DNA of 64,000 nt from Rhizobiales bacterium Ga0077537 (GCA_001464955.1 LNEM01000009.1:310001-374000), one strand, 5' to 3'. Shown: positions 27,412 to 36,044, numbered from the stretch's first letter. Numbers and translations are program-made. Notes: generated from the letters alone by a model not told the origin.

Positions 27412-28209
27412 ATGACAACGACATCGACCGTCGGGCTCAACCCGGCGCGAGAGAAGCTGGCGCGCGGCGAACTGGCGCTCGGCGTCGGCCTCAGGCAGGC
27501 GCGGACAGTCGACATCGCACCGGCGATGAAGACGTGCGGCTACGACTGGCTGTTCATCGATTGCGAGCACAATTCGATGACGCTCGACATGGCGGTGCAG
27601 ATTTCGGTCACGGCGAACGCCGCCGGCATCTCGCCGATCGTGCGGGTGCCACAGGGCCAGCTCGACATGGCGACACGGGCGCTCGACGGCGGCGCCTACG
27701 GCATCGTCATGCCGCATGTCGATACGCCGGAAGAGGCGAAGGCCATCGCGGACCGGCTCCGCTATCCGCCCGTCGGGCATCGCTCGATCGGCGGGACCAT
27801 GCCGCAGCTCGGGTTCGCCACCATGCCGCCGGACCAGTCGACGAAGATCGTCAACGACAACCTGATCGTCGTCGTCATGCTGGAGAGCCCGCTCGCCATC
27901 CGGAACGCGGACGCCATCGCGGCCGTGCCGGGCGTCGATGTGCTGCTGATCGGAACAAGCGACCTGACGCTCGAGATGGGGTTGCCCGGCCAGCTCATGC
28001 ATCCGGACGTCGTGGCCGCCTACCAGACCGTGGTCGACGCCTGCAAGAGGCACGGCAAGTGGGCGGGGATGGGTGGCGTCTACACGGACGAGGGGCTCAC
28101 CAAGTACATCGGCATGGGCGTCAAGATGGTGCTCGCCGGCAACGACCTGCCGTTCCTCATGCAGGCAGCCAGCGCGCGCGAGAAGCATCTCCGGGGGCTC
28201 AAGGTTTGA
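27412..28209 (+). CDS. HpcH/HpaI family class II aldolase
   Basis: The 265-residue TIM barrel carries the family signatures: GYDWLFIDCEHNSMTL, IVRVPQGQ, MPHVDTPEEAKAI, VMLESPLAI with the metal-ligand Glu, and VLLIGTSDLTLEMG with the metal Asp region. Such metal-dependent aldolases cleave 4-hydroxy-2-oxo acids to pyruvate (or oxaloacetate) and an aldehyde. No ring-cleavage genes are adjacent, so the natural substrate is unclear. A GGAG element precedes the ATG. The lower-GC pair of genes begins 86 bases after its stop. Confidence 0.92.
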   Translation: MTTTSTVGLNPAREKLARGELALGVGLRQARTVDIAPAMKTCGYDWLFIDCEHNSMTLDMAVQISVTANAAGISPIVRVPQGQLDMATRALDGGAYGIVMPHVDTPEEAKAIADRLRYPPVGHRSIGGTMPQLGFATMPPDQSTKIVNDNLIVVVMLESPLAIRNADAIAAVPGVDVLLIGTSDLTLEMGLPGQLMHPDVVAAYQTVVDACKRHGKWAGMGGVYTDEGLTKYIGMGVKMVLAGNDLPFLMQAASAREKHLRGLKV

Positions 28210-28295
28210 GCGACTCCAATTGGTGCGCCCATGCCTAGCGTGGCGGTTGGCCGTTTCGATGTTGAAACCAGAGGTGCTTGCGCAAGGGGTCCGTC

Positions 28296-28460
28296 ATGAA
28301 AAGGAAGTGCGACTATTGCGACACAATTCTTACCGTTGAGCGTCCCAAGGACCCTCCGCCCCATATTGTAATTTATGGAAAGCGAACGGTTAGTGTGAAG
28401 TGCACAAACCCTCAGTGCGGCCGGATCAATATGGTCGACTTCGATGGGAAGCTCTCGTGA
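28296..28460 (+). CDS. Small zinc-ribbon protein (four-Cys)
   Basis: The 54-residue protein is MKRKCDYCDTIL..., with CxxC at C5/C8 and a second Cys pair in VSVKCTNPQCGRINMV (CxxxxC), forming a likely zinc ribbon. An AAGGGG element precedes the ATG; an upstream start at 28278 is possible. The layout recalls Com-type small translational regulators of Mu-like phages, but the similarity is only architectural. Base composition drops well below the neighbours here. Its stop overlaps the GTG of the next gene (GTGA). Function unknown. Confidence 0.65.
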   Translation: MKRKCDYCDTILTVERPKDPPPHIVIYGKRTVSVKCTNPQCGRINMVDFDGKLS

Positions 28461-28879
28461 GCGATGCGGGCGGAGATGACATTCCGCGCGGTCGCCCACC
28501 GAGTGAAGAGGAATTGTTTCTGCTCGACTGGATCAAAGAGGCAGGCAAGACGACCTATCAGACTTTGATCGATGTTCTGAAACAGCTTGTAACCATCAAC
28601 TGCGCGTTCGTCGGCATCCTGACTGCCTTTGCCGACAAGACGATCCTGCACAAAGGCGCATCCTATTTCCTGGTGGTATGCTTGATCGTGGCGTCCGTCA
28701 TAGCATTCGTTGGGCTGGTGCCTGACAGGAAAGCAATCTCATTCAACGATGTGAGCGAGATCCGGCGGGTGCGGGAAGCGGCGATTGCCTGGAAGTACTG
28801 GTGCATGATGATCTCCGCCAGTGTGATGCTGGGCTCTCTGGTGCTGGCGTTCGCCTTCAGCCTATTCCTAAGGCCATGA
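28457..28879 (+). CDS. Three-helix membrane protein of unknown function
   Basis: Using the GTG at 28457 gives 140 residues. A cytosolic head (EEELFLLDWIKEAGKTTYQTL) is followed by three hydrophobic segments, around INCAFVGILTAF, FLVVCLIVASVIAFVGLV and MMISASVMLGSLVLAFAFSL. A charged loop (DRKAISFNDVSEIRRVREAA) separates the second and third. GGGAAG lies upstream of the start. It overlaps the zinc-ribbon gene by GTGA and the TauE/SafE gene by ATGA, so all three are translationally coupled. Composition is markedly less GC-rich than the window. The topology is compatible with small pore or effector-like membrane proteins, but nothing proves that. Confidence 0.7.
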   Translation: MSDAGGDDIPRGRPPSEEELFLLDWIKEAGKTTYQTLIDVLKQLVTINCAFVGILTAFADKTILHKGASYFLVVCLIVASVIAFVGLVPDRKAISFNDVSEIRRVREAAIAWKYWCMMISASVMLGSLVLAFAFSLFLRP

Positions 28880-29622
28880 CGCCCGCCGCGCTGGCGCTGG
28901 TCGGCATCACGGTTCTCGGGACGTCGTTCCTCTCGGGCATCTTCGGCATGGCCGGGGGGCTCATCCTGCTCGGCGTGCTGCTCCTCTTCATGGACGTCGT
29001 GCCGGCGATGGTGCTGTTCGGCATCATCCAGATGGGCGCCAACGGGTGGCGGGCGTTCCTGTGGCGGGCGCGGGTCGAGTGGGCGCTCGTTTCGCGGTAT
29101 CTGGTTGGCGCCACGGCGGCGTTCCTCGTCATGCGGCTCGTCGCGTTCGTGCCTGACAAGGCGCTCCTCTACATCGGGCTCGGCGTGCTGCCGTTCGCTG
29201 CCGAGCTACTCCCGCGCCGCTACTGGCCCGACATCACGCGGCCGACGGGGCCCTATCTCTGCGGCATCGTCATCATGGTTCTGCAACTGATGGCGGGGGC
29301 AGCGGGGCATATCCTCGACATGTTCTTCCAGCGGAGCGGGCTCGACCGGCGCAGCATCGTCGCCACCAAGGCTGTCTGCCAGACGACGGCGCATCTCTTC
29401 CGGGTGCTCTATTTCGGCTCGCTCGCCCAGTCGTTCGAAGGCCACGTGCCGGTCTGGGCGATCGTCGCGGCCCTCGCGCTCGCCTTCCTCGGGACGACGC
29501 TGGCCGCCCGGGTGCTCGAGGGGATGACGGATGCCGATTTCAGGACCTGGAGCCGGCGCATCGTGCATGGCGTGGCCGTCGTATTCCTGGTGCGCGGGCT
29601 CTGGTTGCTTGCCGTCGGGTGA
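28876..29622 (+). CDS. TauE/SafE family permease
   Basis: The 248-residue integral membrane protein starts MTPAALALVGITVLGTSFLS and has the family hallmark GIFGMAGGLILLGVLLLF in its first repeat plus a second repeat with GAAGHILDMFF. About seven hydrophobic helices are visible. TauE/SafE proteins export sulfite, sulfoacetate or other small organic anions. Composition returns to the high GC of the chromosome. The ATG overlaps the stop of the low-GC membrane-protein gene (ATGA). The window also holds soxYZ sulfur-oxidation genes, but these are over 30 kb away. Confidence 0.88.
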   Translation: MTPAALALVGITVLGTSFLSGIFGMAGGLILLGVLLLFMDVVPAMVLFGIIQMGANGWRAFLWRARVEWALVSRYLVGATAAFLVMRLVAFVPDKALLYIGLGVLPFAAELLPRRYWPDITRPTGPYLCGIVIMVLQLMAGAAGHILDMFFQRSGLDRRSIVATKAVCQTTAHLFRVLYFGSLAQSFEGHVPVWAIVAALALAFLGTTLAARVLEGMTDADFRTWSRRIVHGVAVVFLVRGLWLLAVG

Positions 29623-29792
29623 ACGCTGTCCGTTCAATATTGCATTGCAGCATTGTCGAGCTGTGTCTGGTCGACCGGGTCGGACTCGCCCATCTTTGAC
29701 AGGAAATCGGGGGTCGACAAGGCCCTCGGACATGAGCGGAAACGAACCTGAGGATCGGGCTCCAAAAAGAACGAAAAGTTCAGGAGCTGATC

Positions 29793-30029
29793 ATGACGAA
29801 CGTCTCATTGAGCCTCGTGGCGGGCTATGCGGTCGATACACCCGACCCCTCCGAACACGTCCGGCCGAGCCCTTTCTCCCTGAAGCGCACGCTGCGGTCC
29901 ATCGGCGACGCGTTCATGGCTGCACAGCAGCGGCGCGTCGAGCGTGAGGTTGCGCTCTATCTCCAGACGCACGGCAATGTGCTGAGCGATGATATGGAGC
30001 GGCGCATCAGCCGGCACTTCAAGATCTGA
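29793..30029 (+). CDS. Conserved-looking small protein of unknown function
   Basis: The 78-residue product has an unstructured first third and a basic helical second half (LKRTLRSIGDAFMAAQQRRVE, ending SDDMERRISRHFKI). AGGAG precedes the ATG at ideal spacing, and a strong terminator follows 21 bases after the stop, so it is a compact stand-alone transcription unit. No domain was recognised. The helix is similar in style to DUF1127-like small proteins of Rhizobiales, though the family link is not established. Confidence 0.65.
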   Translation: MTNVSLSLVAGYAVDTPDPSEHVRPSPFSLKRTLRSIGDAFMAAQQRRVEREVALYLQTHGNVLSDDMERRISRHFKI

Positions 30030-30050
30030 CGCATCCGACATCTGATGCGA

Positions 30051-30077
30051 GAAGGGCGCCCGGTCGGGGCGCCCTTC
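30051..30077. terminator. Bidirectional hairpin terminator
   Basis: An 11-bp perfect stem (GAAGGGCGCCC 30051-30061, GGGCGCCCTTC 30067-30077) closes a 5-base loop and is followed by GTCGTTT. It lies between the convergent small-protein gene and the ThDP-enzyme gene. Confidence 0.8.
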
Positions 30078-30089
30078 GTCGTTTAGGGA

Positions 30090-31754
30090 TCATGCCTCGC
30101 CGAAGTGGATGCGGCGATAGGCGCGGGACGGGATCAGGTCGTCCGAGTGGATGTCCCAGACGGTGGCGGTGTTCGCCCCCTGATGCTCCTGGAACTGGCC
30201 GGCCATCTCGCCGAGGCCCTTGATGCTGGCGCCGCGCAGGCCGAAGCCGCGAGCCATGGCCGCGATGTCGCCGCGACCGTGCATGGCGCCAGACGGATCC
30301 ACCTTGTTGGCGCGGAACTTGTGGAACTCGGCGCCATAGCCGCCGTCGTTGACGATGGCGGTCAGCATGCGGATGCCGTGGCGCTTGATGGTCTCGAGTT
30401 CCTGGCAATGCATCATCAGGCTCCCGTCGCCCTCGATCAGGCACACCTTGCCGTTGCCGCGCGCCTGCGCGATGCCGATGGCTGCGGGAAGCGCCGAGCC
30501 GATGGCGCCGAAGTCGACGAACACGTGATACTTGTCGGCCGGCCGGTTCTGCAGATGCGTCATGGCGATCGAGAAGTAGTGGCCGCCGCCGACGACGATG
30601 TCCCAGTCCTTCGGGATGGTGCGGTCGAGTTCCTCGATGGCGCGGCGGGGGTCGACCGTGCCGGCCTGAACGTCATAGTGCTTGCGGTCGGGGTGGTCGG
30701 CTGCGATGCCCGCCGCGATCTCGGGCGTGCGGAAGCCGGTGACCTTGATATTGCGCTGCTCTAGGCGGTTCAGGATCTGTTCGGCCGCCGCGCGGGCGTC
30801 GGCGCGGACGTGGAGGTCGGCGGTCCGGAGGCCCTGCCACAAGCCGCGCGGGTTGGTGTCGACCTGGACGACTCGGGCGCCCGGATAGAGGTAGCCGCTC
30901 TCGGTGGTGTAATGGCCGAGGCCGAGACCGAAGCCGATGACGAGGTCGGCCTCGGCGTAGCGCTCACGGGCCCAGTCGCTGGCGTAGGCGCCGGCGATGT
31001 CCATCGTGTAGGGATTGCCGTGGAAGAGGCCCTTGCCGAGGAGCGAGGTCGCGAGCAGCGCGCCCGACCGGTCGGCCAGTGCCTCGATCGCCTCGCGGGC
31101 GCCGGTGCGGACGCAGCCCTTGCCGGCGAGGATGATGGGCTTTTCAGCTTCCGCGATCATGTCGCAGATCTTGTCGACGAGGATCGGGTCAGCCTGCGGG
31201 CGCTGCGCGACGGGCACGATGTCCGAGGACGGCATGTAGTCGGTCAGGTGCGGCCATGCGAGCTTCTGCATGTCCATGGGCACGGAGAGCACCACGGGGC
31301 GGCGCTCGACCTGGGCGATCTGGAAGGCCTCGCGGACGTTGTCGAGCAGGCGGTCGATGTGGCGGACGGGGACGTAGGCGGCGCCCGTCGCGAGGGTGAG
31401 GGGGCCCATGTCGATCTGCTGGAGATACCAGCTCGCCGCGATGGGGCTGTCGCCTGCGAAGATGACGAGGGGGGAATTGGCCTTCGACGCCATCACCAGC
31501 GACGTCATGATCTGGGTGAAGCCCGGGCCGCACGTCGTAGAGGCGACGCCGACCTTGCCGGTGGAACGGGCGTAGCCGTCGGCCATGGAGACGGCGCAGC
31601 TCTCGTGGCGGGCGTGGATCACCTGCATGCCCGGGCGCTGGGCCATGGAGGTCGACCAATACATGTTGGCGTCACCCATCAGCGTGAAGAGCGTGTCGAC
31701 ACCCTCCGCCTCGAAGGCAAGGGCCAGCATGTCCTGTGTCTTGAGCTTGCTCAT
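30090..31754 (-). CDS. Thiamine-diphosphate-dependent enzyme (IlvB/benzoylformate decarboxylase superfamily)
   Basis: The 554-residue enzyme has a Pyr domain with catalytic Glu in IHARHESCAVSMADGYAR and the TTCGPGFTQ loop. A middle domain follows with IILAGKGCVRTGA and VVQVDTNPRG. The PP domain has LIEGDGSLMMHCQELET and NDGGYGAEFHKFRANKVD. It is the same superfamily and length as the enzyme at 4899 but differs at most active-site-adjacent positions, so the two are not simple duplicates. The gene is second in a two-gene operon: the CoxG-like gene ends only 5 bases before this ATG at 31754. This suggests a membrane- or quinone-associated reaction (inference). Confidence 0.86.
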   Translation of the reverse strand: MSKLKTQDMLALAFEAEGVDTLFTLMGDANMYWSTSMAQRPGMQVIHARHESCAVSMADGYARSTGKVGVASTTCGPGFTQIMTSLVMASKANSPLVIFAGDSPIAASWYLQQIDMGPLTLATGAAYVPVRHIDRLLDNVREAFQIAQVERRPVVLSVPMDMQKLAWPHLTDYMPSSDIVPVAQRPQADPILVDKICDMIAEAEKPIILAGKGCVRTGAREAIEALADRSGALLATSLLGKGLFHGNPYTMDIAGAYASDWARERYAEADLVIGFGLGLGHYTTESGYLYPGARVVQVDTNPRGLWQGLRTADLHVRADARAAAEQILNRLEQRNIKVTGFRTPEIAAGIAADHPDRKHYDVQAGTVDPRRAIEELDRTIPKDWDIVVGGGHYFSIAMTHLQNRPADKYHVFVDFGAIGSALPAAIGIAQARGNGKVCLIEGDGSLMMHCQELETIKRHGIRMLTAIVNDGGYGAEFHKFRANKVDPSGAMHGRGDIAAMARGFGLRGASIKGLGEMAGQFQEHQGANTATVWDIHSDDLIPSRAYRRIHFGEA

Positions 31755-31759
31755 GGGGG

Positions 31760-32407
31760 TCAGCTCCGTTTTCCAAAGAGGCTCGCGAGCCACGATTTCA
31801 GCGCGGCCCAGAGAAGGGTGAAGGCATTGAGTTCGGCCGCCTGTCGCGGCGGGGGCGGTGTGGCGGCGGGCGCGACAGTCGGGACCATCGCGGCCGGTGT
31901 GGGTTGCGGGTCGGTGCTCGGCGCCACGGGCTCCGGTGTTGCCGGCGGCGGCGCCGCCGCCTGGCGCTCGGCGACGAGGGCCTGCATGTTCTTTGCGAAC
32001 TCGGCGAGGAGCGCGCGGGCGACGTGGACGCCGCCGGCATTCGCGAACGTCTCGAGCGGGCCGCTGACGGTGTACTCGCCTTCGACGGCAAGCTGCGTCT
32101 CGGTCGTGCCGCTGGCGGCGACGACGCCGTTGGCCAGCGCCCGCGAGGCACCGCGCTGGTCGATGCCACGGCCCTCGATGGTGCACCGGCGGCGGTCGTG
32201 GTCGTAGCTCAGCACGGCCTCGCCACGGAACACGGCGACGGTCGGGCCGAACTTGACGCGGATCGAGCCCTTCCAGCTCTCGCCGTCCTGATCGGGCGCG
32301 AGCGTCGCGCCTGGGATGCACGAGGCCACGAGAGCCGGATCGGACAGCAACGGCCAGACGGCGTCCGGCGGGGAGGGAATGGTTATCGTCTCGGCGACAG
32401 TCGGCAT
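31760..32407 (-). CDS. CoxG-like SRPBCC protein with C-terminal membrane anchor
   Basis: The 215-residue protein has a CoxG-type START/SRPBCC domain in residues 1-145: ETITIPSPPDAVWPLLSDP, then CIPGATLAPD, KGSIRVKFGPTVAVFRGEA and a C-terminal helix VARALLAEFAKNM. A Pro/Ala-rich linker of about 45 residues leads to a hydrophobic/amphipathic tail (LLWAALKSWLASLFGKRS). CoxG proteins tether molybdenum CO dehydrogenases to the membrane and are thought to handle quinone. Here no cox structural genes are present. The partner instead is the ThDP enzyme immediately downstream, which makes this pairing unusual. Confidence 0.85.
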   Translation of the reverse strand: MPTVAETITIPSPPDAVWPLLSDPALVASCIPGATLAPDQDGESWKGSIRVKFGPTVAVFRGEAVLSYDHDRRRCTIEGRGIDQRGASRALANGVVAASGTTETQLAVEGEYTVSGPLETFANAGGVHVARALLAEFAKNMQALVAERQAAAPPPATPEPVAPSTDPQPTPAAMVPTVAPAATPPPPRQAAELNAFTLLWAALKSWLASLFGKRS

Positions 32408-32559
32408 GCGCGGGGGAGCGTCCAGTGTTCTCGAGGCTGGGGAATGTGCGGAAGCTTAGAGAACTCTCGTCGCGGGTCAAACGGTTTGGGCCGGCTCGAC
32501 GCCATGACGGACGCGTGCCAAGCTTCCGGCAGAGACGAGACTGAAACGGGAGGGCTCCC

Positions 32560-33423
32560 ATGGGCGCGGCGTCGGCGGTCGATTTCGAGGACGTGACGTA
32601 TCTGACGGTCGCGGGGAAGCCGCTTCTGGCGCGCCTCTACAAGCCGCATGGGCCGGGGCCGCATCCGGTGATGATCGATCTGCATGGCGGGGCGTGGTGC
32701 AATCAGGACCGCACCACCGACACCCTTCTCTCGGAGGCCATGGCGCGGGCCGGCATTCTGGTGGTGGCGCTCGATTTCCGGATGCCTCCCGAGGCGATGT
32801 ATCCGGGTTCGCTGCAGGACATCCATTTCGCGATCCGCTGGATCAAGGCCAATGCCGGGCGCCTTGGCGCGAAGGCGGACCGGATCGGGCTGGTCGGCAT
32901 CTCGTCGGGCGGGCATCAGGCGATGCTGCTCGGCATGCGGCCGGACGACGCCCATTATGGCGTGCACGCGACCGAGAGCGTGGTCAAGGGATCGGTGGCG
33001 GTCCAGTGCGTCGTCCTCTGCTGGCCCGTGATCGATCCGATCGGGCGCTATCGCTACGGCAAGGAGCTGATTGCCAAAGGCGGCGACTATCCGAAGAATA
33101 TCGACAATGTCATTCCGCTCCACGACGTCTACTGGGGCAGCGAGGCGGCCATGGAAGAAGCGAGCCCGCCGGCGATGCTGGAGCGCGGCGAGGCCGTTGC
33201 CATGCCGCCGGTGCTCTATCTGCAGGGCGACGAGGACCGGATGCATCCGAGGCCGCATCTCGACCGGTTCGTCAGGCTCTACAGGGAGAAGGGCGGCGAG
33301 ATCGAGCTTGCGCTCTATGCGGGCGAGGTGGAAGGCTTCGTGACGCGGCAACCGAAGAACCCGGCGAACCAGACGGCGGGGACGGAGCGGATCATCCAGT
33401 TCGTGCATCGCCATCTCGGTTGA
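32560..33423 (+). CDS. Alpha/beta hydrolase (hormone-sensitive-lipase-like)
   Basis: The 287-residue protein has the oxyanion motif HGGAW (residues 42-46), the nucleophile elbow GISSG with Ser115, and the acid in LQGDEDRMHPR. The place where HSL-type enzymes carry the catalytic His before GF reads LYAGEVEGFVTRQ, so His appears to be replaced by Glu. This may mean an altered triad, a displaced His, or a non-hydrolytic role. The following cupin gene starts within 30 bases, suggesting an operon. The substrate is unknown. Confidence 0.85.
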   Translation: MGAASAVDFEDVTYLTVAGKPLLARLYKPHGPGPHPVMIDLHGGAWCNQDRTTDTLLSEAMARAGILVVALDFRMPPEAMYPGSLQDIHFAIRWIKANAGRLGAKADRIGLVGISSGGHQAMLLGMRPDDAHYGVHATESVVKGSVAVQCVVLCWPVIDPIGRYRYGKELIAKGGDYPKNIDNVIPLHDVYWGSEAAMEEASPPAMLERGEAVAMPPVLYLQGDEDRMHPRPHLDRFVRLYREKGGEIELALYAGEVEGFVTRQPKNPANQTAGTERIIQFVHRHLG

Positions 33424-33449
33424 TGCCTCGGGATCAGGGAACGGAACAC

Positions 33450-33860
33450 ATGGGCCAGATCATTTGCGCGGGCGCCCGCGCCACCAAGACACAGCCGGCG
33501 TCGAGCTTCGTCGGGACCGTCTATGCCGACGAGGTCGTGGTGGGCGAACCGCCCTCGCGCATGCGGGGGACGCGGGTCACGTTCACGCCCGGTGCGCGCA
33601 CCAACTGGCACACGCATCCCGTCGGGCAGACGCTCTACTGCCTGCACGGCGTCGGGCGCTATCAGGCCGAGGGCGCGGCGGTTCAGGAACTGCGGCCGGG
33701 CGACACCGTCATCATCCCCCCGGATGTGAAGCACTGGCACGGCTCGGCGCCGGGGCAGCTCTTCGCGCATCTCGCGCTTTCCGAGGTCAGCGACACGGGC
33801 GAAGGCACCGTGTGGCTCGAGGCGGTATCGGACGCGGACTACGGCAAGACGCCGGGCTGA
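33450..33860 (+). CDS. Single-domain cupin (hydroxynitrile lyase/carboxymuconolactone-type cupin)
   Basis: The 136-residue beta-barrel has motif 1 GARTNWHTHPVGQTLYCLHGVG with two His ligands and Gln, and motif 2 PGDTVIIPPDVKHWHGSAP with further His. The pattern WHTHP...GQTL...KHWHG matches manganese cupins of the bacterial hydroxynitrile-lyase-like group. The ATG at 33450 is preferred; an ATG at 33423 overlapping the stop of the hydrolase gene is an alternative and would couple translation. It ends 10 bases from the convergent lytic transglycosylase gene. It probably works with the adjacent hydrolase in catabolism of a small organic compound (inference). Confidence 0.85.
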   Translation: MGQIICAGARATKTQPASSFVGTVYADEVVVGEPPSRMRGTRVTFTPGARTNWHTHPVGQTLYCLHGVGRYQAEGAAVQELRPGDTVIIPPDVKHWHGSAPGQLFAHLALSEVSDTGEGTVWLEAVSDADYGKTPG

Positions 33861-33869
33861 TTACGGGCG

Positions 33870-36044
33870 TCAGTCGACCGCGGTCGGCGCGGGCGCGGCC
33901 CGCGCCCCGGTCGGGCGGGTCAAGTCCTCGGTGAGGCGGAGCGGCTTCGGCTCGCCGAGGCGGGCGCGATAGACCTGGATGTTCGAGAGGACCTTCTCGA
34001 CGTAGTGGCGCGTCTCCTCGATCGGGATGCGCTCCATCCAGTCGATGGGGTCGATGGCGCCGGTGCGGGGGTCGCCGTTCTCGCGAATCCATTGCCGGGC
34101 CCGGCCCGGTCCGGCGTTGTAGGCGGCGAGTGCGACGGCATACCAGCCACCGAGTTCCGCCATGCGATCACCGATATAGGCCGAGGCGATGCGCGCGTTG
34201 TAGGCGTGGTCGGTGAGAAGCCGGGGCACGTCGCATTTCAGCTTGTGCTGCTGGCAGACGTGCCGCGCCGTGATCGGCATCACCTGCATCAGGCCGCGGG
34301 CGCCGGCGCTCGAGACGATCCCGGTGTTGAATTCGGTCTCCTGGCGCGTGATGGCGAGCAGCATGGCCGTCTCCGGCGGCGGGCGAAGCGGGTCGTAGAT
34401 CGGGAACGGATCGATCGGATAGCCGTACATGATCAGGTTGTGGCCTCGCGCGATGGCGGCCTTGCCGACCCGAAGCGACGTCTGGGGATCACCCAGGCTC
34501 GCCGCCAGTTCGGCTAGGAGCGCCAGTTCGCCTTCGGTCGCCAGATGATTGCGCAGACCGGCCATCAGCCCGATGAAGATATTGCGGTCGAGGCCGGCGC
34601 GGTTGGCGAGAACGGCTGCGCGCACCGCATCGAGCGACAGGAAGCGCTCGATCTGCTCCGGTGTCGGCATCGCGGGCGGCCTCACGGGCAGCTCGGTGCG
34701 GGTCGAGCCGGTGAGCTTCTGGCGCGACAGGAGCGCGTGAAACGTGTCGGGGTCGCGGGTGGCGGTTTCGTAGCGCTGCCTCGCTTCGTCCTTCCGTCCA
34801 AGCACTTCCAGCGTGCGGCCGGTCCAGTAGGCTGCGCGAGCTCGGCTGAGCGGACCGTCGGCCGCCTTCATCGCCGCTTCGAAATGAGGGAGGGCGTCCT
34901 TCGGGCGCTTCAGCTTCCGGAATGCGATCCAGCCCGCCATGTGAAGCTGCTCCTTCAGCGGGTTCACCGACAGGGGACCCGACCGGCGGACGAGGTCGTA
35001 GGCGAGCTGGAAGCGGGAGGCGCGCAGTGCGTCGTAGGCCGCTTCGCGCCGCGTCAGCCACCAGGCGTCCGGATTGACCAGCTTGTCGGCGTCGTCGGGG
35101 ATGGCGGTGAGGATGGTCGCTGCCTCGGCGAGGCGGTCGGCGTCGAGGAGGTTGACGGCGCGCGCGAAGGCGACACCCCAGTCGCTCGGCGGTGTGGTGT
35201 CGGCAGGCAGCGCGGCGAGGAGCTTGCCGGCGCTTGCCGCGCCGAGGAAGACGGCGAGACGGGCCTCGGCGGACTTCTTGCGATCCTCCGGCAACAGGGC
35301 GATGACGCGGCGAGCAATGGTCGCCTGCTGCTGGCGCTCGGCGCGGAAGCGGACGCGGTCGACGAGGAGGCGGGCGAGGCGACGCTCGTGGTCGGCGGTG
35401 GTGAGAAGCCCCTTGAAGCGCGCAAGGAAGCCGGTCTCGAAGGTCGCGGACATCTCCTCGTCCGTCCAGGCGCGGGCTGCGTGCTTGCGGGCGGCCTCCT
35501 GATTTCCTTCGGCCAGCTCGGCGGAGGCAAGCGCGGCCCAGCCGGCGCCGCTGACGGGCGTGCGGCCCTCGAAGAAGCGGCGAATGTCGGCCGAGTTGCC
35601 GCCGCTCGTGAAGAGCTGTTCCTCGGCGCGGCGGGCCAGGATGTGGGCGTCGGGCCAGGCGGGATTGGCGGCCGAGAACGCGCGGAACTCGTTCGGCTCG
35701 CCGAGGCCGGCCTTCAGCATCTGCCATTTGACGAGCTTGCGGGCGATCGGGTCCGAGAGGCTGTCGCCGGCGGTCGCAGAGCGTTGGCGAAGGGCCGCCT
35801 TCAGATCGCGCACGGCATCGGCGCCGGGCGGGGGCGTGAGCAAAGGGGCGAGGGCGGCGCGGACTCTGGCGCGGTAGGCGCTCTCGTAGGCCGGTGCGGG
35901 CAGGGTGCGCGGCGGTGCGACGGTCGGTGACGCGGTCGCGGCGGCTTCTGCGGCGCTCCCGGTCTTGGGCTGTTCGGCATGCGCCGTGGCCGAAATCACG
36001 AGCAACATCGCGGCGGCAAGGAGCGTCGGAAGTCTCGTCGGCAT
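33870..36044 (-). CDS. Soluble lytic murein transglycosylase (Slt70-like)
   Basis: The 724-residue exported enzyme has a signal peptide (LLAAAMLLVISATAHAE). A long alpha-helical superhelix follows (residues about 60-540, with repeated TPR-like pairs). The C-terminal SLT domain has catalytic Glu at about residue 569 in ITRQETEFN, followed by SSAGARGLMQVMP and ALAAYNAGPGRARQW. It releases anhydromuropeptides from peptidoglycan. The start at 36044 fits the signal peptide and has GGGGA upstream; the longer frame to 36197 is not favoured. The dapA gene is divergent, an arrangement common in Rhizobiales. Confidence 0.94.
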   Translation of the reverse strand: MPTRLPTLLAAAMLLVISATAHAEQPKTGSAAEAAATASPTVAPPRTLPAPAYESAYRARVRAALAPLLTPPPGADAVRDLKAALRQRSATAGDSLSDPIARKLVKWQMLKAGLGEPNEFRAFSAANPAWPDAHILARRAEEQLFTSGGNSADIRRFFEGRTPVSGAGWAALASAELAEGNQEAARKHAARAWTDEEMSATFETGFLARFKGLLTTADHERRLARLLVDRVRFRAERQQQATIARRVIALLPEDRKKSAEARLAVFLGAASAGKLLAALPADTTPPSDWGVAFARAVNLLDADRLAEAATILTAIPDDADKLVNPDAWWLTRREAAYDALRASRFQLAYDLVRRSGPLSVNPLKEQLHMAGWIAFRKLKRPKDALPHFEAAMKAADGPLSRARAAYWTGRTLEVLGRKDEARQRYETATRDPDTFHALLSRQKLTGSTRTELPVRPPAMPTPEQIERFLSLDAVRAAVLANRAGLDRNIFIGLMAGLRNHLATEGELALLAELAASLGDPQTSLRVGKAAIARGHNLIMYGYPIDPFPIYDPLRPPPETAMLLAITRQETEFNTGIVSSAGARGLMQVMPITARHVCQQHKLKCDVPRLLTDHAYNARIASAYIGDRMAELGGWYAVALAAYNAGPGRARQWIRENGDPRTGAIDPIDWMERIPIEETRHYVEKVLSNIQVYRARLGEPKPLRLTEDLTRPTGARAAPAPTAVD

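Noticed and set aside
4899-31754. The two 554-residue ThDP enzymes as a recent duplication
   Set aside because: They share length and fold, but active-site regions differ widely (QEGGAA versus HESCAV, GDGCFMM versus GDGSLMM) and neighbours are unrelated.
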